Origin: Candidatus Thermokryptus sp.
Lineage (GTDB): Bacteria > Bacteroidota > Ignavibacteria > Kryptoniales > Kryptoniaceae
Direction of reading: 5' to 3'
Assembly (NCBI GenBank): GCA_028276305.1
Contig: JAPYWO010000107.1
Span: forward strand, 1 to 5,801
Length of the DNA stretch: 5,801 nt
Of the stretch, positions 1 through 5,801 are shown piece after piece (the first letter of the stretch is position 1; each line of letters starts with the position of its first letter). The position numbers and the translations under genes are program-made. Below the pieces are notes generated by a model, which did not search any database, was not told the origin of the DNA, and saw only the letters and a program-made list of their open reading frames with translations.

Positions 1-175
1 CTTTTTCAACAGCTATAACATCAAAACCCGCCTGAGCGATCGTCTGCACAATACCACGCCCCATCACCCCAACACCTATCACAGCAACATTTTTTATCCT
101 CTGTCTCTCGGATGAACTCGGCTTTATCTCATCAAGTATTTCCCCTAAAACACTTCTGTTTACCTCAGATTGCAC
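1..175 (-). CDS. 3-hydroxyacyl-CoA (3-hydroxybutyryl-CoA) dehydrogenase family protein, N-terminal part
   Basis: Only the first 58 codons are present; the gene runs off the left edge. Residues about 27-58 read as the first beta-alpha-beta of an NAD(P)-binding Rossmann fold: a hydrophobic strand, then the dinucleotide motif GVGVMGRG (34-41), IVQTIAQAGFDV, and an acidic residue (E57) at the end of strand 2. The GxGxMGxGIxQxxAQAG pattern is typical of 3-hydroxyacyl-CoA and 3-hydroxybutyryl-CoA dehydrogenases, which oxidise the 3-hydroxy group of acyl-CoA with NAD(P) in beta-oxidation or butyrate/PHB metabolism. The start is GTG at 175. It is the only canonical start between the in-frame stop (TAA, 197-199) and the fold, so a leader of about 26 residues precedes the domain, which is unusual because family members normally begin only a few residues before strand 1. 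No clear Shine-Dalgarno sequence is seen. The exact substrate cannot be told from this fragment; other Rossmann dehydrogenases with the same motif are less likely. Confidence 0.8.
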   Translation of the reverse strand, partial: MQSEVNRSVLGEILDEIKPSSSERQRIKNVAVIGVGVMGRGIVQTIAQAGFDVIAVEK

Positions 176-192
176 TTTGACTTTGCAATTTT

Positions 193-214
193 GTTTTTAA
201 CAAAAGTTAAAAAC
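193..214. repeat. Perfect 9-bp inverted repeat upstream of the dehydrogenase gene
   Basis: GTTTTTAAC (193-201) and GTTAAAAAC (206-214) are exact reverse complements separated by AAAA. The element lies in the 77-nt gap between lptD and the dehydrogenase gene and ends 17 nt before the GTG start. It is AT-rich and is not followed by a T run on the minus strand (the next bases are AAAATTGC), so it does not look like a terminator. It could be an operator for a dimeric repressor or a small hairpin in the leader. AT-rich DNA can form such repeats by chance, but nine matched pairs without a mismatch is noteworthy. I found no convincing promoter hexamers in the same gap. Confidence 0.6.
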
Positions 215-252
215 TATCTTTAAGTTTAGCAAGTGAAATTTTAAGAAAAATT

Positions 253-2673
253 TCAACGACCTATGCTTGTTTTCCGTTTCACAATTTTTAAGTCTCTCAA
301 CTGTGGAGCTTTCACCCTTATCTCAAGGTCAAATCCCTTAACATAGCCAACGGGTCTCCATTCAAAGTTCGCCTCCCAACAATGCAAATCGCGGTAAATG
401 CTTATGCTTGGAACAAGCAATTGCTTTGAAACGAAATCATAACTTCCACTACCCATTATCCGCCAGTTTTTCGTTATATCAAACCCAAATGTAAACCTTA
501 AACTTGACGATTTATATGTCTGCGCGGGATCAAAGCGATTAAGCGAAAAATCAAAACCAAAAGATAAATTCCAGCTGAAATCAAATCCAGGTTTAAAGAA
601 TTCACGCCCTCTTAAGAAACTCTCTCCAGCCCCTTCTATCCCCTGCATCCTGTTTGATTCATCTCGCCTACTCCCAGTCAGAGAAAATGAAAAAGAAAGG
701 TTGAAATTCGTCATCCTTGCAACTTTTCCAGTTTTAATTAACGGCTCCGTGCTTTTGAACTTATAGAAATCAAACACCGCACTTGAAAATATATCAACAC
801 CAGCGATGTTCGTCCTCGCAGTAGCAAAAAGTGGAGATAGTTTTTTGTTTGGAGCAACAAAGTTATATGTCAGAGATAAATTCAGATTTAAAAGTTGATA
901 TTTCTTTTGATTTCCTAAAGAATCCCTTGCCGATGTCTTCATCTCAAATATGTTTCCTATGGAAATGCTCACCGACTGCGATCTCCCAGTTGGTGCTCCG
1001 CCAAAAAGTGAATTTTCAAAATAATCATACTTTACAACTTGCCCTGTTGAATCAATATAACTGCCATAATTTCCCCAAAATGGCTCCGAAAAATCCGGCT
1101 GATAAACAAATGAAACCGAAGGCATAAATGTGTGCCTGAATCCCGATATCCCCAAAACTTCAGGTTGCCATATACCATAAACTCTCGTGTTTATTGAAAT
1201 TCCAAAATTAAAATATCTCGCTTGGAAGAAACCTTTCTGTATCCTTGATTCAACTGTTTTCGTTTCGGGGTTATAGAACTTCACAACTCGCCTATCATAC
1301 CAGTTCTCGTTGTATGTAAAGAAAGGCGTGACATTGAAATGTCTAATTGTCGGAACAAAATTTACTCTGAAATTATGCGCAACGCCATACTTGAACTGCT
1401 TCGTTCTGGCTGTGCTTCTACTGTTGACAAATCTACTTGAATATCCAAAACTTATCTTTTCGTACCAAAGTCCATAACCCCCAAGCGCTGAGCTCTTGGT
1501 GGCAAATGGAAAAACTTGCGGGAGGGAGAAAGAAATTTCGGGTAAAATCTCATCAACATTTCCAGTGTTAAGGTCCTGTGATCTAAAAGCATTTATTGAA
1601 ATTGAGCCGTTTATACTTTCAAATGTTTTTGAATAGCTCGCATTTGAAATTAATGTCTGCTGAAGAACATCGCTAATAGTTGTCCCGGTCGTGCGGAAAT
1701 AATTGTTGGTTGAGATGTTAACATTTGCACTTATCCTTGATGTCGGATCAATCGTTTGATCGTGGCTCAAATTCAAACGCCATTCCTTGCTTGAAAACCT
1801 ATCCGGGTCTCTTTCCTCTCCAGTATAAAAATTTGCGAATGCAAATGAAACTCTCCCGTTGAATTTATACCTTAACACATATCTAAAATCGCTTGCTACC
1901 TGCCATCCTCCTCGGGTATACCAATCAAAAGTCGTCGTAAAATCGGTGTAATCGCTCATCGCCCAGTAATAGCCAAATCGCTTAAAGTAAAAACCAGAGT
2001 TAGATGTTTGTCCCCAAACTGGCGGAATAAACCCCGACCTTCGCCCTGACTTGCTTGGAAAAACACCAAACGGCAAAATGAAAACAGGTATATCTTCAAT
2101 ATAAAGCACCACTGGACGAGCTATGACTTTATCGTTGATTAAAATTTTCATTTCCCGCCCTTCTATATAATAATGTGGCTCGTCGGCATCGCATGTTGTG
2201 TATCTGCCCTTGTAAACAAAAAGGACATCTTTATCAACCTTTTTTATCCTGTCCCCGTAATAAAATGCGTTTTCCATCTGTGTCGTCGCTTGAGTTATCC
2301 TTCCCTTTTGCGTCTTGAAATTATATGCAAGTTTAAACCCGTGATACTCTTCACCGCCGTCATTTAAAATTGGAAGTCCCGTAAACTTCTCCCCAGTTGA
2401 ATCTGGCAAACCATACGCTTGCAAGATCGCGCTATCAAGGTTCATACTCACGCCCGCGGATCTCAACCTCATTGTTTTATATCTAACATCCGCTCTACCA
2501 AATAAAAACATCTGTCTATTTTCAACATCATAAATAGCTGAATCAATTGCACTATAAACGACAATGGTATCTATATCGCTTTTTTTTGTTTTCGCCGTAT
2601 CAATCTGATTTTGAGAGTAAAGTGATAAAGCGAAAGTCAAAATCGCAATTATGTTCAACCATAAAAATTTCAT
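253..2673 (-). CDS. lptD: LPS-assembly protein LptD (outer-membrane LPS translocon)
   Basis: This 806-residue protein is the outer-membrane beta-barrel that, with the lipoprotein LptE, inserts lipopolysaccharide into the outer leaflet. I start it at the ATG at 2673 because that gives a classic signal peptide: MKF, a hydrophobic stretch LWLNIIAILTFALSL, and a probable cleavage site near S20/Q21. The reading frame stays open upstream to an ATG at 2859, but that would overlap the end of rpsA and put a charged 62-residue tail before the signal peptide. Residues about 35-150 resemble the periplasmic OstA/LptA-like domain (ending in GRYTTCDADEPHYYIEG). Then comes the family signature IPVFILPFGVFPSKSGRRSG (197-216) and a barrel of aromatic-rich alternating strands to the C-terminus, including YRDLHCWEANFEW. 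Only two cysteines are present, C161 and C765, one per domain. No good Shine-Dalgarno is visible, and a terminator hairpin sits just upstream. Stop is TGA. The overall form matches the Bacteroidetes-type LptD; confidence in the family is high. Confidence 0.9.
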   Translation of the reverse strand: MKFLWLNIIAILTFALSLYSQNQIDTAKTKKSDIDTIVVYSAIDSAIYDVENRQMFLFGRADVRYKTMRLRSAGVSMNLDSAILQAYGLPDSTGEKFTGLPILNDGGEEYHGFKLAYNFKTQKGRITQATTQMENAFYYGDRIKKVDKDVLFVYKGRYTTCDADEPHYYIEGREMKILINDKVIARPVVLYIEDIPVFILPFGVFPSKSGRRSGFIPPVWGQTSNSGFYFKRFGYYWAMSDYTDFTTTFDWYTRGGWQVASDFRYVLRYKFNGRVSFAFANFYTGEERDPDRFSSKEWRLNLSHDQTIDPTSRISANVNISTNNYFRTTGTTISDVLQQTLISNASYSKTFESINGSISINAFRSQDLNTGNVDEILPEISFSLPQVFPFATKSSALGGYGLWYEKISFGYSSRFVNSRSTARTKQFKYGVAHNFRVNFVPTIRHFNVTPFFTYNENWYDRRVVKFYNPETKTVESRIQKGFFQARYFNFGISINTRVYGIWQPEVLGISGFRHTFMPSVSFVYQPDFSEPFWGNYGSYIDSTGQVVKYDYFENSLFGGAPTGRSQSVSISIGNIFEMKTSARDSLGNQKKYQLLNLNLSLTYNFVAPNKKLSPLFATARTNIAGVDIFSSAVFDFYKFKSTEPLIKTGKVARMTNFNLSFSFSLTGSRRDESNRMQGIEGAGESFLRGREFFKPGFDFSWNLSFGFDFSLNRFDPAQTYKSSSLRFTFGFDITKNWRIMGSGSYDFVSKQLLVPSISIYRDLHCWEANFEWRPVGYVKGFDLEIRVKAPQLRDLKIVKRKTSIGR

Positions 2674-2682
2674 ACGAACCAG

Positions 2683-2731
2683 AAATAAAAAAGCCGTCCG
2701 CGCCCTCGTCAAAGAGGGACCTGGACGGCTT
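2683..2731 (-). terminator. Rho-independent terminator after rpsA
   Basis: On the minus strand AAGCCGTCC (2731-2723) pairs exactly with GGACGGCTT (2699-2691). Inside it, CCCTC (2718-2714) pairs with GAGGG (2707-2703) around a 6-nt loop, with a short asymmetric internal loop between the two helices. The stem runs straight into TTTTTTATTT, a strong U tract. It begins 21 nt after the rpsA stop codon, so it should end the rpsA transcript. Its U tract ends only 9 nt before the lptD start codon, so the hairpin would also lie in the lptD leader of any read-through RNA. Confidence 0.9.
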
Positions 2732-2752
2732 GCAAGCTGGAGTGTTTGTTGT

Positions 2753-4672
2753 TTAATTTTGTTTTTGTTGACCTCCCTGAGCTTTTTGCCCAGGGACACT
2801 CTCCTTACCATAGTTCGGCTCAACGAATATCCTTTCTTCTCCCTCAGCTTCAACTCCAACAGATGTAACAGGTGCCCTCATCTGTGCCTCATCAGAAGGA
2901 ACGGGATGCTTAGCGAGAAATTCCTTAACAAGTCGTTCTGACTTATCTTTAAAGTATTCTGAAACAGAAAGAACGATTTTCTGCCTCTCCTTGTCAAATT
3001 CAATAACCTTCAAAGGCAATGTCTCCCCTTCCTTGAAAACCGCGTGGATGTTCTTTATCTGAAATTGACCCGGCAAAAGGTGAGAAATTGGAACGAAAGC
3101 GTCAACACCATCCGGAAGTTCAACGATGACACCACGCTCAATTATCCTTGTTATCTTACCTTGGGTTTCAGCTCCAACTTTATATATTTGCTCAAATTTA
3201 TCCCACGGGTTGGGGAAAATCTGCTTATGCCCAAGGGTTATACGCCTCTGCTCCTTATCAATGCCAAGTATGACCACCTCAATCTCTTGTTCCTTCTTGA
3301 CCACCTCACCGGGATGACGAATCTTCTTCGTCCATGAAAGATCAGATATATGAATTAAACCGTCAATCCCGGGCTCAAGCTCAACGAAAACGCCAAAATT
3401 CGTAATGTTCCTCACAATACCTTTATGCTTTGAACCAATCGGATATTTCTCCTCAATCTTCTCCCAGGGGTCTGGTTCAAGCCGTTTCATACTTAAAGAA
3501 AGCTTCCTGTTCTCCTTGTCAAGATGCAATATAACCGCATCCACGATCTGACCCATAGTGACAAATTGAGATGGGTGCTTTATATGTTGCGTCCAGCTCA
3601 TTTCAGAAATGTGAATCAACCCTTCAATACCTTTTTCAATTTCAATAAAAGCACCATAATCAGTTATAGCAACAACTTTACCTGTGACCTTTTGACCAAC
3701 TTTATATTTCTGATCAATGTTCTCCCAAGGATGCGGTTGAAGTTGTTTTAAACCGAGAGAAACACGCTTAACCTTCTCCCCAGTTGGAAGAGTGACCTCA
3801 TCAACTCTTGTAACAACCATCTCAAGTTCTTGGTCTAACTGAACAACTTCGGAAGGATGATTAACCCTTCCCCAAGATAGATCGGTTATATGAATTAAAC
3901 CATCAATTCCGTCCATATCTACAAAAACACCAAAGTCAACGATTGCCTTAACAGTTCCTCTAACCCTATCACCAACTTTAACCGTCTCAAAGAACTTACG
4001 CTTGCGTTCTTCAAGCTCTTTCTCAACCAGCGCCTTTCTACTCACAACGACATTTTCAGCTGCTTGATTGATTTTAACAACTTTACACTCAATCTCTTTT
4101 CCAACCCAGGCATCATAATCCCTGATCGGTTTTATATCAACCTGCGAACCTGGCAAGAAAGCGAGCAATCCGTCAATATCAACAACAAATCCACCTTTAA
4201 TTCTCTTAATTATCGTCCCCTTTAAAATCTCATCCTTCGCAAATGCCTCATTAACCCGTTTCCAAACCCTGAGGAAATGTGCCCTCTTATGCGAAACAAC
4301 TATCTGACCTTCCTTATCCTCAACCTTTTCAATGCTGACTTCAACCCTATCACCAACCTTTAATGCCTCGGGATTCCTAAATTCATTTAAAGGAACAACA
4401 CCCGGGGATTTAAATCCAATATCAATCACAACCTCTCCTCTCTCACGATCAATCTCAATAACTTCACCCTCAAGGATATCTCCCTCAACAACCTTACTTA
4501 GCGATTGCTCATAAAGTTTAAGGAGTTTTTTCTGTTCTTCTTCATCGTATCCGCCCTCGTTGTAAATTTTTATCTTGTCTCCTTTCCTCTTTTTTAGATA
4601 CGAAGCCACCGTTTCCTGTTCTTCAGAACCTGCTTGCGTTCCTTGATTTAAATTTTCAAGAATTTCCGCCAT
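2753..4672 (-). CDS. rpsA: 30S ribosomal protein S1 (six S1 repeats)
   Basis: This 639-residue protein binds mRNA on the 30S subunit and helps initiation on structured or weak-SD messages. Six S1 (OB-fold) repeats can be placed at about 62-129, 147-213, 233-308, 325-396, 412-483 and 499-571. Repeats 3-5 are the most canonical, with G(I)(D/E)GLIHI(S/T)(D/E)(L/M)SW followed by HP and ending in (S/T)LGxKQ or SLSMKR. Repeats 1, 2 and 6 are divergent, as is usual for S1, where the first two bind the ribosome. Before repeat 1 is an acidic, lysine-rich segment of about 60 residues. After repeat 6 is a tail of about 68 residues ending in a Gln/Gly-rich stretch with no recognisable domain. It is longer than E. 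coli S1 (557 residues). The ATG at 4672 has a perfect SD nine nt upstream. It follows ispH by 104 nt of structured leader and is followed by an intrinsic terminator. The cmk-ispH-rpsA order is a conserved association in bacteria. Confidence 0.97.
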   Translation of the reverse strand: MAEILENLNQGTQAGSEEQETVASYLKKRKGDKIKIYNEGGYDEEEQKKLLKLYEQSLSKVVEGDILEGEVIEIDRERGEVVIDIGFKSPGVVPLNEFRNPEALKVGDRVEVSIEKVEDKEGQIVVSHKRAHFLRVWKRVNEAFAKDEILKGTIIKRIKGGFVVDIDGLLAFLPGSQVDIKPIRDYDAWVGKEIECKVVKINQAAENVVVSRKALVEKELEERKRKFFETVKVGDRVRGTVKAIVDFGVFVDMDGIDGLIHITDLSWGRVNHPSEVVQLDQELEMVVTRVDEVTLPTGEKVKRVSLGLKQLQPHPWENIDQKYKVGQKVTGKVVAITDYGAFIEIEKGIEGLIHISEMSWTQHIKHPSQFVTMGQIVDAVILHLDKENRKLSLSMKRLEPDPWEKIEEKYPIGSKHKGIVRNITNFGVFVELEPGIDGLIHISDLSWTKKIRHPGEVVKKEQEIEVVILGIDKEQRRITLGHKQIFPNPWDKFEQIYKVGAETQGKITRIIERGVIVELPDGVDAFVPISHLLPGQFQIKNIHAVFKEGETLPLKVIEFDKERQKIVLSVSEYFKDKSERLVKEFLAKHPVPSDEAQMRAPVTSVGVEAEGEERIFVEPNYGKESVPGQKAQGGQQKQN

Positions 4673-4681
4673 TAAATCTCA

Positions 4682-4688
4682 ACCTCCT
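4682..4688 (-). promoter_or_regulatory. Strong Shine-Dalgarno site of rpsA
   Basis: The minus strand reads AGGAGGT, a full match to the anti-SD core, with 9 nt before the ATG at 4672. This fixes the rpsA start. The site stands 15 nt downstream of the leader hairpin. Its 3' half (AGGTT, 4685-4681) is complementary to AACCT (4764-4760) just upstream of that hairpin. lptD and the dehydrogenase gene have no comparable site. Confidence 0.9.
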
Positions 4689-4703
4689 ATGTTTGGTTTT
4701 TTC

Positions 4704-4759
4704 GCCTGTGCGAAAGTTAACGCCAAAAGCCATCAAAAACTCGTTAACCTCGCACAGGC
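4704..4759 (-). promoter_or_regulatory. Long hairpin in the ispH-rpsA intergenic leader
   Basis: On the minus strand GCCTGTGCGA (4759-4750) pairs without mismatch with TCGCACAGGC (4713-4704). After a small internal loop (1 nt against 2 nt) GTTAACG (4748-4742) pairs with CGTTAAC (4722-4716), giving 17 pairs closed by a 19-nt loop (4741-4723). No T tract follows (the next bases are GAAAAAACC), so it is not a normal intrinsic terminator in either direction. It lies between the ispH stop and the rpsA ribosome binding site, and is best read as an RNA structure in the rpsA leader or a processing signal in the ispH-rpsA message. A DNA operator is an alternative because of the two GTTAAC half-sites. 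Confidence 0.75.
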
Positions 4760-4791
4760 AGGTTTAACATTTACTTTCAAGATGGCTTTTG
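4724..4791 (-). repeat. 11-bp inverted repeat linking the ispH 3' end to the leader hairpin loop
   Basis: On the minus strand CAAAAGCCATC (4791-4781), which encodes the last residues of IspH, is the exact reverse complement of GATGGCTTTTG (4734-4724), which lies inside the 19-nt loop of the rpsA leader hairpin. In RNA the order of arms is a, b, a', b', the topology of an H-type pseudoknot or of a loop interaction. Alternatively a:a' could compete with the 17-bp hairpin. The complementarity is seen directly; its use in the cell is inferred. Confidence 0.6.
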
Positions 4792-5682
4792 AAAACTCTC
4801 ACTTTTACCATTGCACAAACTTTCAATCGCCTTTTTAACTTCCTCCATAAGCCACTGAGGTGTTGAAGTCGCACCAGTGACACCAACCTTGTCGCAATTC
4901 TCAAACCACTTTACATCAAGCTCCTTCGGCGTCTCTATAAAATAAGTCCTCGGATTTTCCTGTTTGCATATCTCATAAAGGACCTTTCCGTTTGAACTGT
5001 TCTTCCCAGCGACAAAAACAACCACATCCACACTCCTTGAAAATTCCCTCAATTTATCATCCCTATTTGAAACCTGTCTACAAATCGTATCCTTTGCGAT
5101 AAAATCAACTTCTTCCTCGGGATTTATAACCACAAGTTCCTCAACTCTCTTTTCAAGCTCCGCTTTTATCTTGTAAAATAAATCTTTTGACATCGTCGTC
5201 TGCGAAAATAAAACAGTTTTACCCTTCAACGGGACATTATCAACCTCCTCAAGCGATTTTATAACGATTGCATTGCCATCACATTGTCCCAAAAGTCCAA
5301 TCACTTCGGGGTGGTCTTTCTTGCCGAAAATTACAATCTGGTAGCCATCAAGATAAAATTCTCTAACCCTGCTTTGAAGCTTCGTGACAACAGGGCAAGT
5401 TGCATCAACGATCTCAACACCGTATTTCTTCGCAATCTCATATGTTGAGGGTGGCTCCCCGTGAGCACGAATCAAAACCTTGGCATCCTTAACATTTTTA
5501 AGTTCATCGTGACTTATCGTCACCAATCCTTTCTCCTTTAACCTTTCAACCTCAACTGGGTTGTGAATTATCTCGCCCAGCGAATAAAGTTTTCCAGAAG
5601 CGTTAAGCTCGCTCTCGGCTATTTCAATCGCTCTAACAACGCCCCAACAAAAACCGGCGTTTTTATCTATGACAACTTGCAT
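4777..5682 (-). CDS. ispH: 4-hydroxy-3-methylbut-2-enyl diphosphate reductase IspH
   Basis: IspH (LytB) carries out the last step of the MEP pathway in the cytoplasm, reducing HMBPP to IPP and DMAPP with two electrons through an iron-sulfur cluster. The 301-residue protein is full length. The three conserved cluster cysteines are present: C12 in AGFCWGV, C96 in DATCPVV and C201 in DTICRQV. Substrate-binding residues known from E. coli IspH are also there: H40 (EIIHNP), H74 (RAHGEP), H124 and E126 (DHPEV, with E126 the proton-transfer acid), the TT of SQTTMS (162-163), S229/S230/N231 in GKNSSN and S273 in GATSTPQWL. The start at ATG 5682 gives the usual N-terminus and has an SD (GAGGT) that overlaps the cmk stop, so it is probably translated by coupling from cmk. 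The stop is TGA. Its last codons are complementary to the loop of the rpsA leader hairpin. The form GATSTPxWLMEE is like IspH of the Bacteroidetes group, as I recall it. Confidence 0.97.
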   Translation of the reverse strand: MQVVIDKNAGFCWGVVRAIEIAESELNASGKLYSLGEIIHNPVEVERLKEKGLVTISHDELKNVKDAKVLIRAHGEPPSTYEIAKKYGVEIVDATCPVVTKLQSRVREFYLDGYQIVIFGKKDHPEVIGLLGQCDGNAIVIKSLEEVDNVPLKGKTVLFSQTTMSKDLFYKIKAELEKRVEELVVINPEEEVDFIAKDTICRQVSNRDDKLREFSRSVDVVVFVAGKNSSNGKVLYEICKQENPRTYFIETPKELDVKWFENCDKVGVTGATSTPQWLMEEVKKAIESLCNGKSESFQKPS

Positions 5683-5687
5683 TTGTT

Positions 5688-5692
5688 ACCTC
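5688..5692 (-). promoter_or_regulatory. ispH ribosome binding site overlapping the cmk stop codon
   Basis: The minus strand reads TGAGGTAACAAATG: the cmk stop TGA (5693-5691) shares two bases with GAGGT (5692-5688), and the ispH ATG follows after 5 nt. A ribosome ending on cmk would be placed directly on the ispH start, which supports an operon with translational coupling. Confidence 0.8.
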
Positions 5693-5801
5693 AATTTGAA
5701 TTTTGATTTATTAACTCATACGCCTTTTTCAGAACAATTTCAACCTGCTCGTCAATCGTCAAATTCGTCGTGTCAATTTCAAAAGCGTCATCAGCTTTCT
5801 T
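5691..5801 (-). CDS. cmk: Cytidylate kinase, C-terminal end
   Basis: Only the last 36 residues are in the window; the rest lies beyond the right edge. They read KKADDAFEIDTTNLTIDEQV and then an amphipathic helix ending in a short Asn/Gln tail. The A-DA-x-IDTT-x-LTI-x-x-QV pattern is the conserved C-terminus of bacterial CMP kinase, which uses ATP to phosphorylate CMP and dCMP in pyrimidine nucleotide salvage and supply. The stop TGA overlaps the ispH ribosome binding site. The neighbourhood supports the call, since cmk is often found upstream of ispH and rpsA. The fragment is too short to judge catalytic residues. Confidence 0.88.
   Translation of the reverse strand, partial: KKADDAFEIDTTNLTIDEQVEIVLKKAYELINQNSN

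Noticed and set aside
2671..2718. Bacteroidetes-type promoter (TTTG ... TATTTCTG) inside the terminator for lptD
   Set aside because: The -7 element has a mismatch to TAnnTTTG and the spacing to the upstream TTTG looks too long; it also lies in the hairpin and U tract, which explain the bases better.
2728..2737. 10-bp palindrome GCTTGCAAGC
   Set aside because: It overlaps the base of the terminator stem and is short enough to be a by-product; no second copy was noticed.
2674..2859. Longer lptD reading frame starting at 2859
   Set aside because: The extra 62 residues overlap the end of rpsA in another frame and run through the terminator; the ATG at 2673 begins a proper signal peptide.
2651..2941. 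Plus-strand open frame of about 96 codons over the rpsA-lptD junction
   Set aside because: It is antisense to well-supported genes and crosses the terminator, it has no ribosome binding site that I can see, and its translation shows no recognisable domain. Other plus-strand frames were rejected for the same reasons.
4704..4759. Intrinsic terminator of ispH
   Set aside because: The hairpin is stable, but neither strand has a T tract after it; the T run at 4697-4702 lies on the wrong side for the minus strand, where it reads as A.
4673..5682. IspH-S1 fusion like that of some Clostridia, broken by a frameshift
   Set aside because: Both proteins have full-length, normal ends, rpsA has its own strong SD and start, and 104 nt of structured non-coding DNA separates them.

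Overview
All supported genes in this window lie on the minus strand, so transcription runs from high to low coordinates. The order of transcription is: the 3' end of a cytidylate kinase gene (cmk), a complete ispH, a complete rpsA encoding a six-repeat ribosomal protein S1, a complete lptD encoding an outer-membrane LPS translocon, and the 5' end of a gene for a 3-hydroxyacyl-CoA dehydrogenase family protein. The remaining reading frames on either strand are shadows of these genes. I see no tRNA, rRNA, CRISPR, insertion sequence or phage gene.

The organism is a diderm bacterium, because it has LptD, and it uses the MEP isoprenoid pathway, because it has IspH. The IspH C-terminal motif GATSTPQWLMEE, the long S1 and the shape of LptD recall the Bacteroidetes/Chlorobi/Ignavibacteria (FCB) group. 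A thermophilic relative such as Ignavibacteria or Kryptonia is possible, but this is a judgement from remembered family features and not from a search. DNA is AT-rich, and AGA, AGG and ATA codons are common in the stretches I read.

Layout. Positions 5801-5691 hold the cmk C-terminus. ispH (5682-4777) follows after 8 nt, and its Shine-Dalgarno site overlaps the cmk stop, so the two are probably translationally coupled. A 104-nt gap (4776-4673) then leads to rpsA (4672-2753). This gap is the most interesting non-coding part: it holds a 17-bp hairpin whose loop is complementary over 11 nt to the end of the ispH coding region (possible pseudoknot or switch), followed by a perfect AGGAGGT ribosome binding site. 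After rpsA there is a strong intrinsic terminator (2731-2683). It ends only 9 nt before the lptD start (lptD 2673-253). A 77-nt gap with a perfect 9+9 inverted repeat (193-214) precedes the dehydrogenase gene (175-1, truncated by the window edge).

The genes are housekeeping: CMP recycling, the last step of isoprenoid precursor synthesis, mRNA binding for translation, and LPS export. The cmk-ispH-rpsA neighbourhood is a known conserved association (ispH and rpsA are fused in some Clostridia; cmk and rpsA are adjacent in E. coli). No new protein system is visible. The features worth a second look are RNA-level: the rpsA leader and the terminator in front of lptD.
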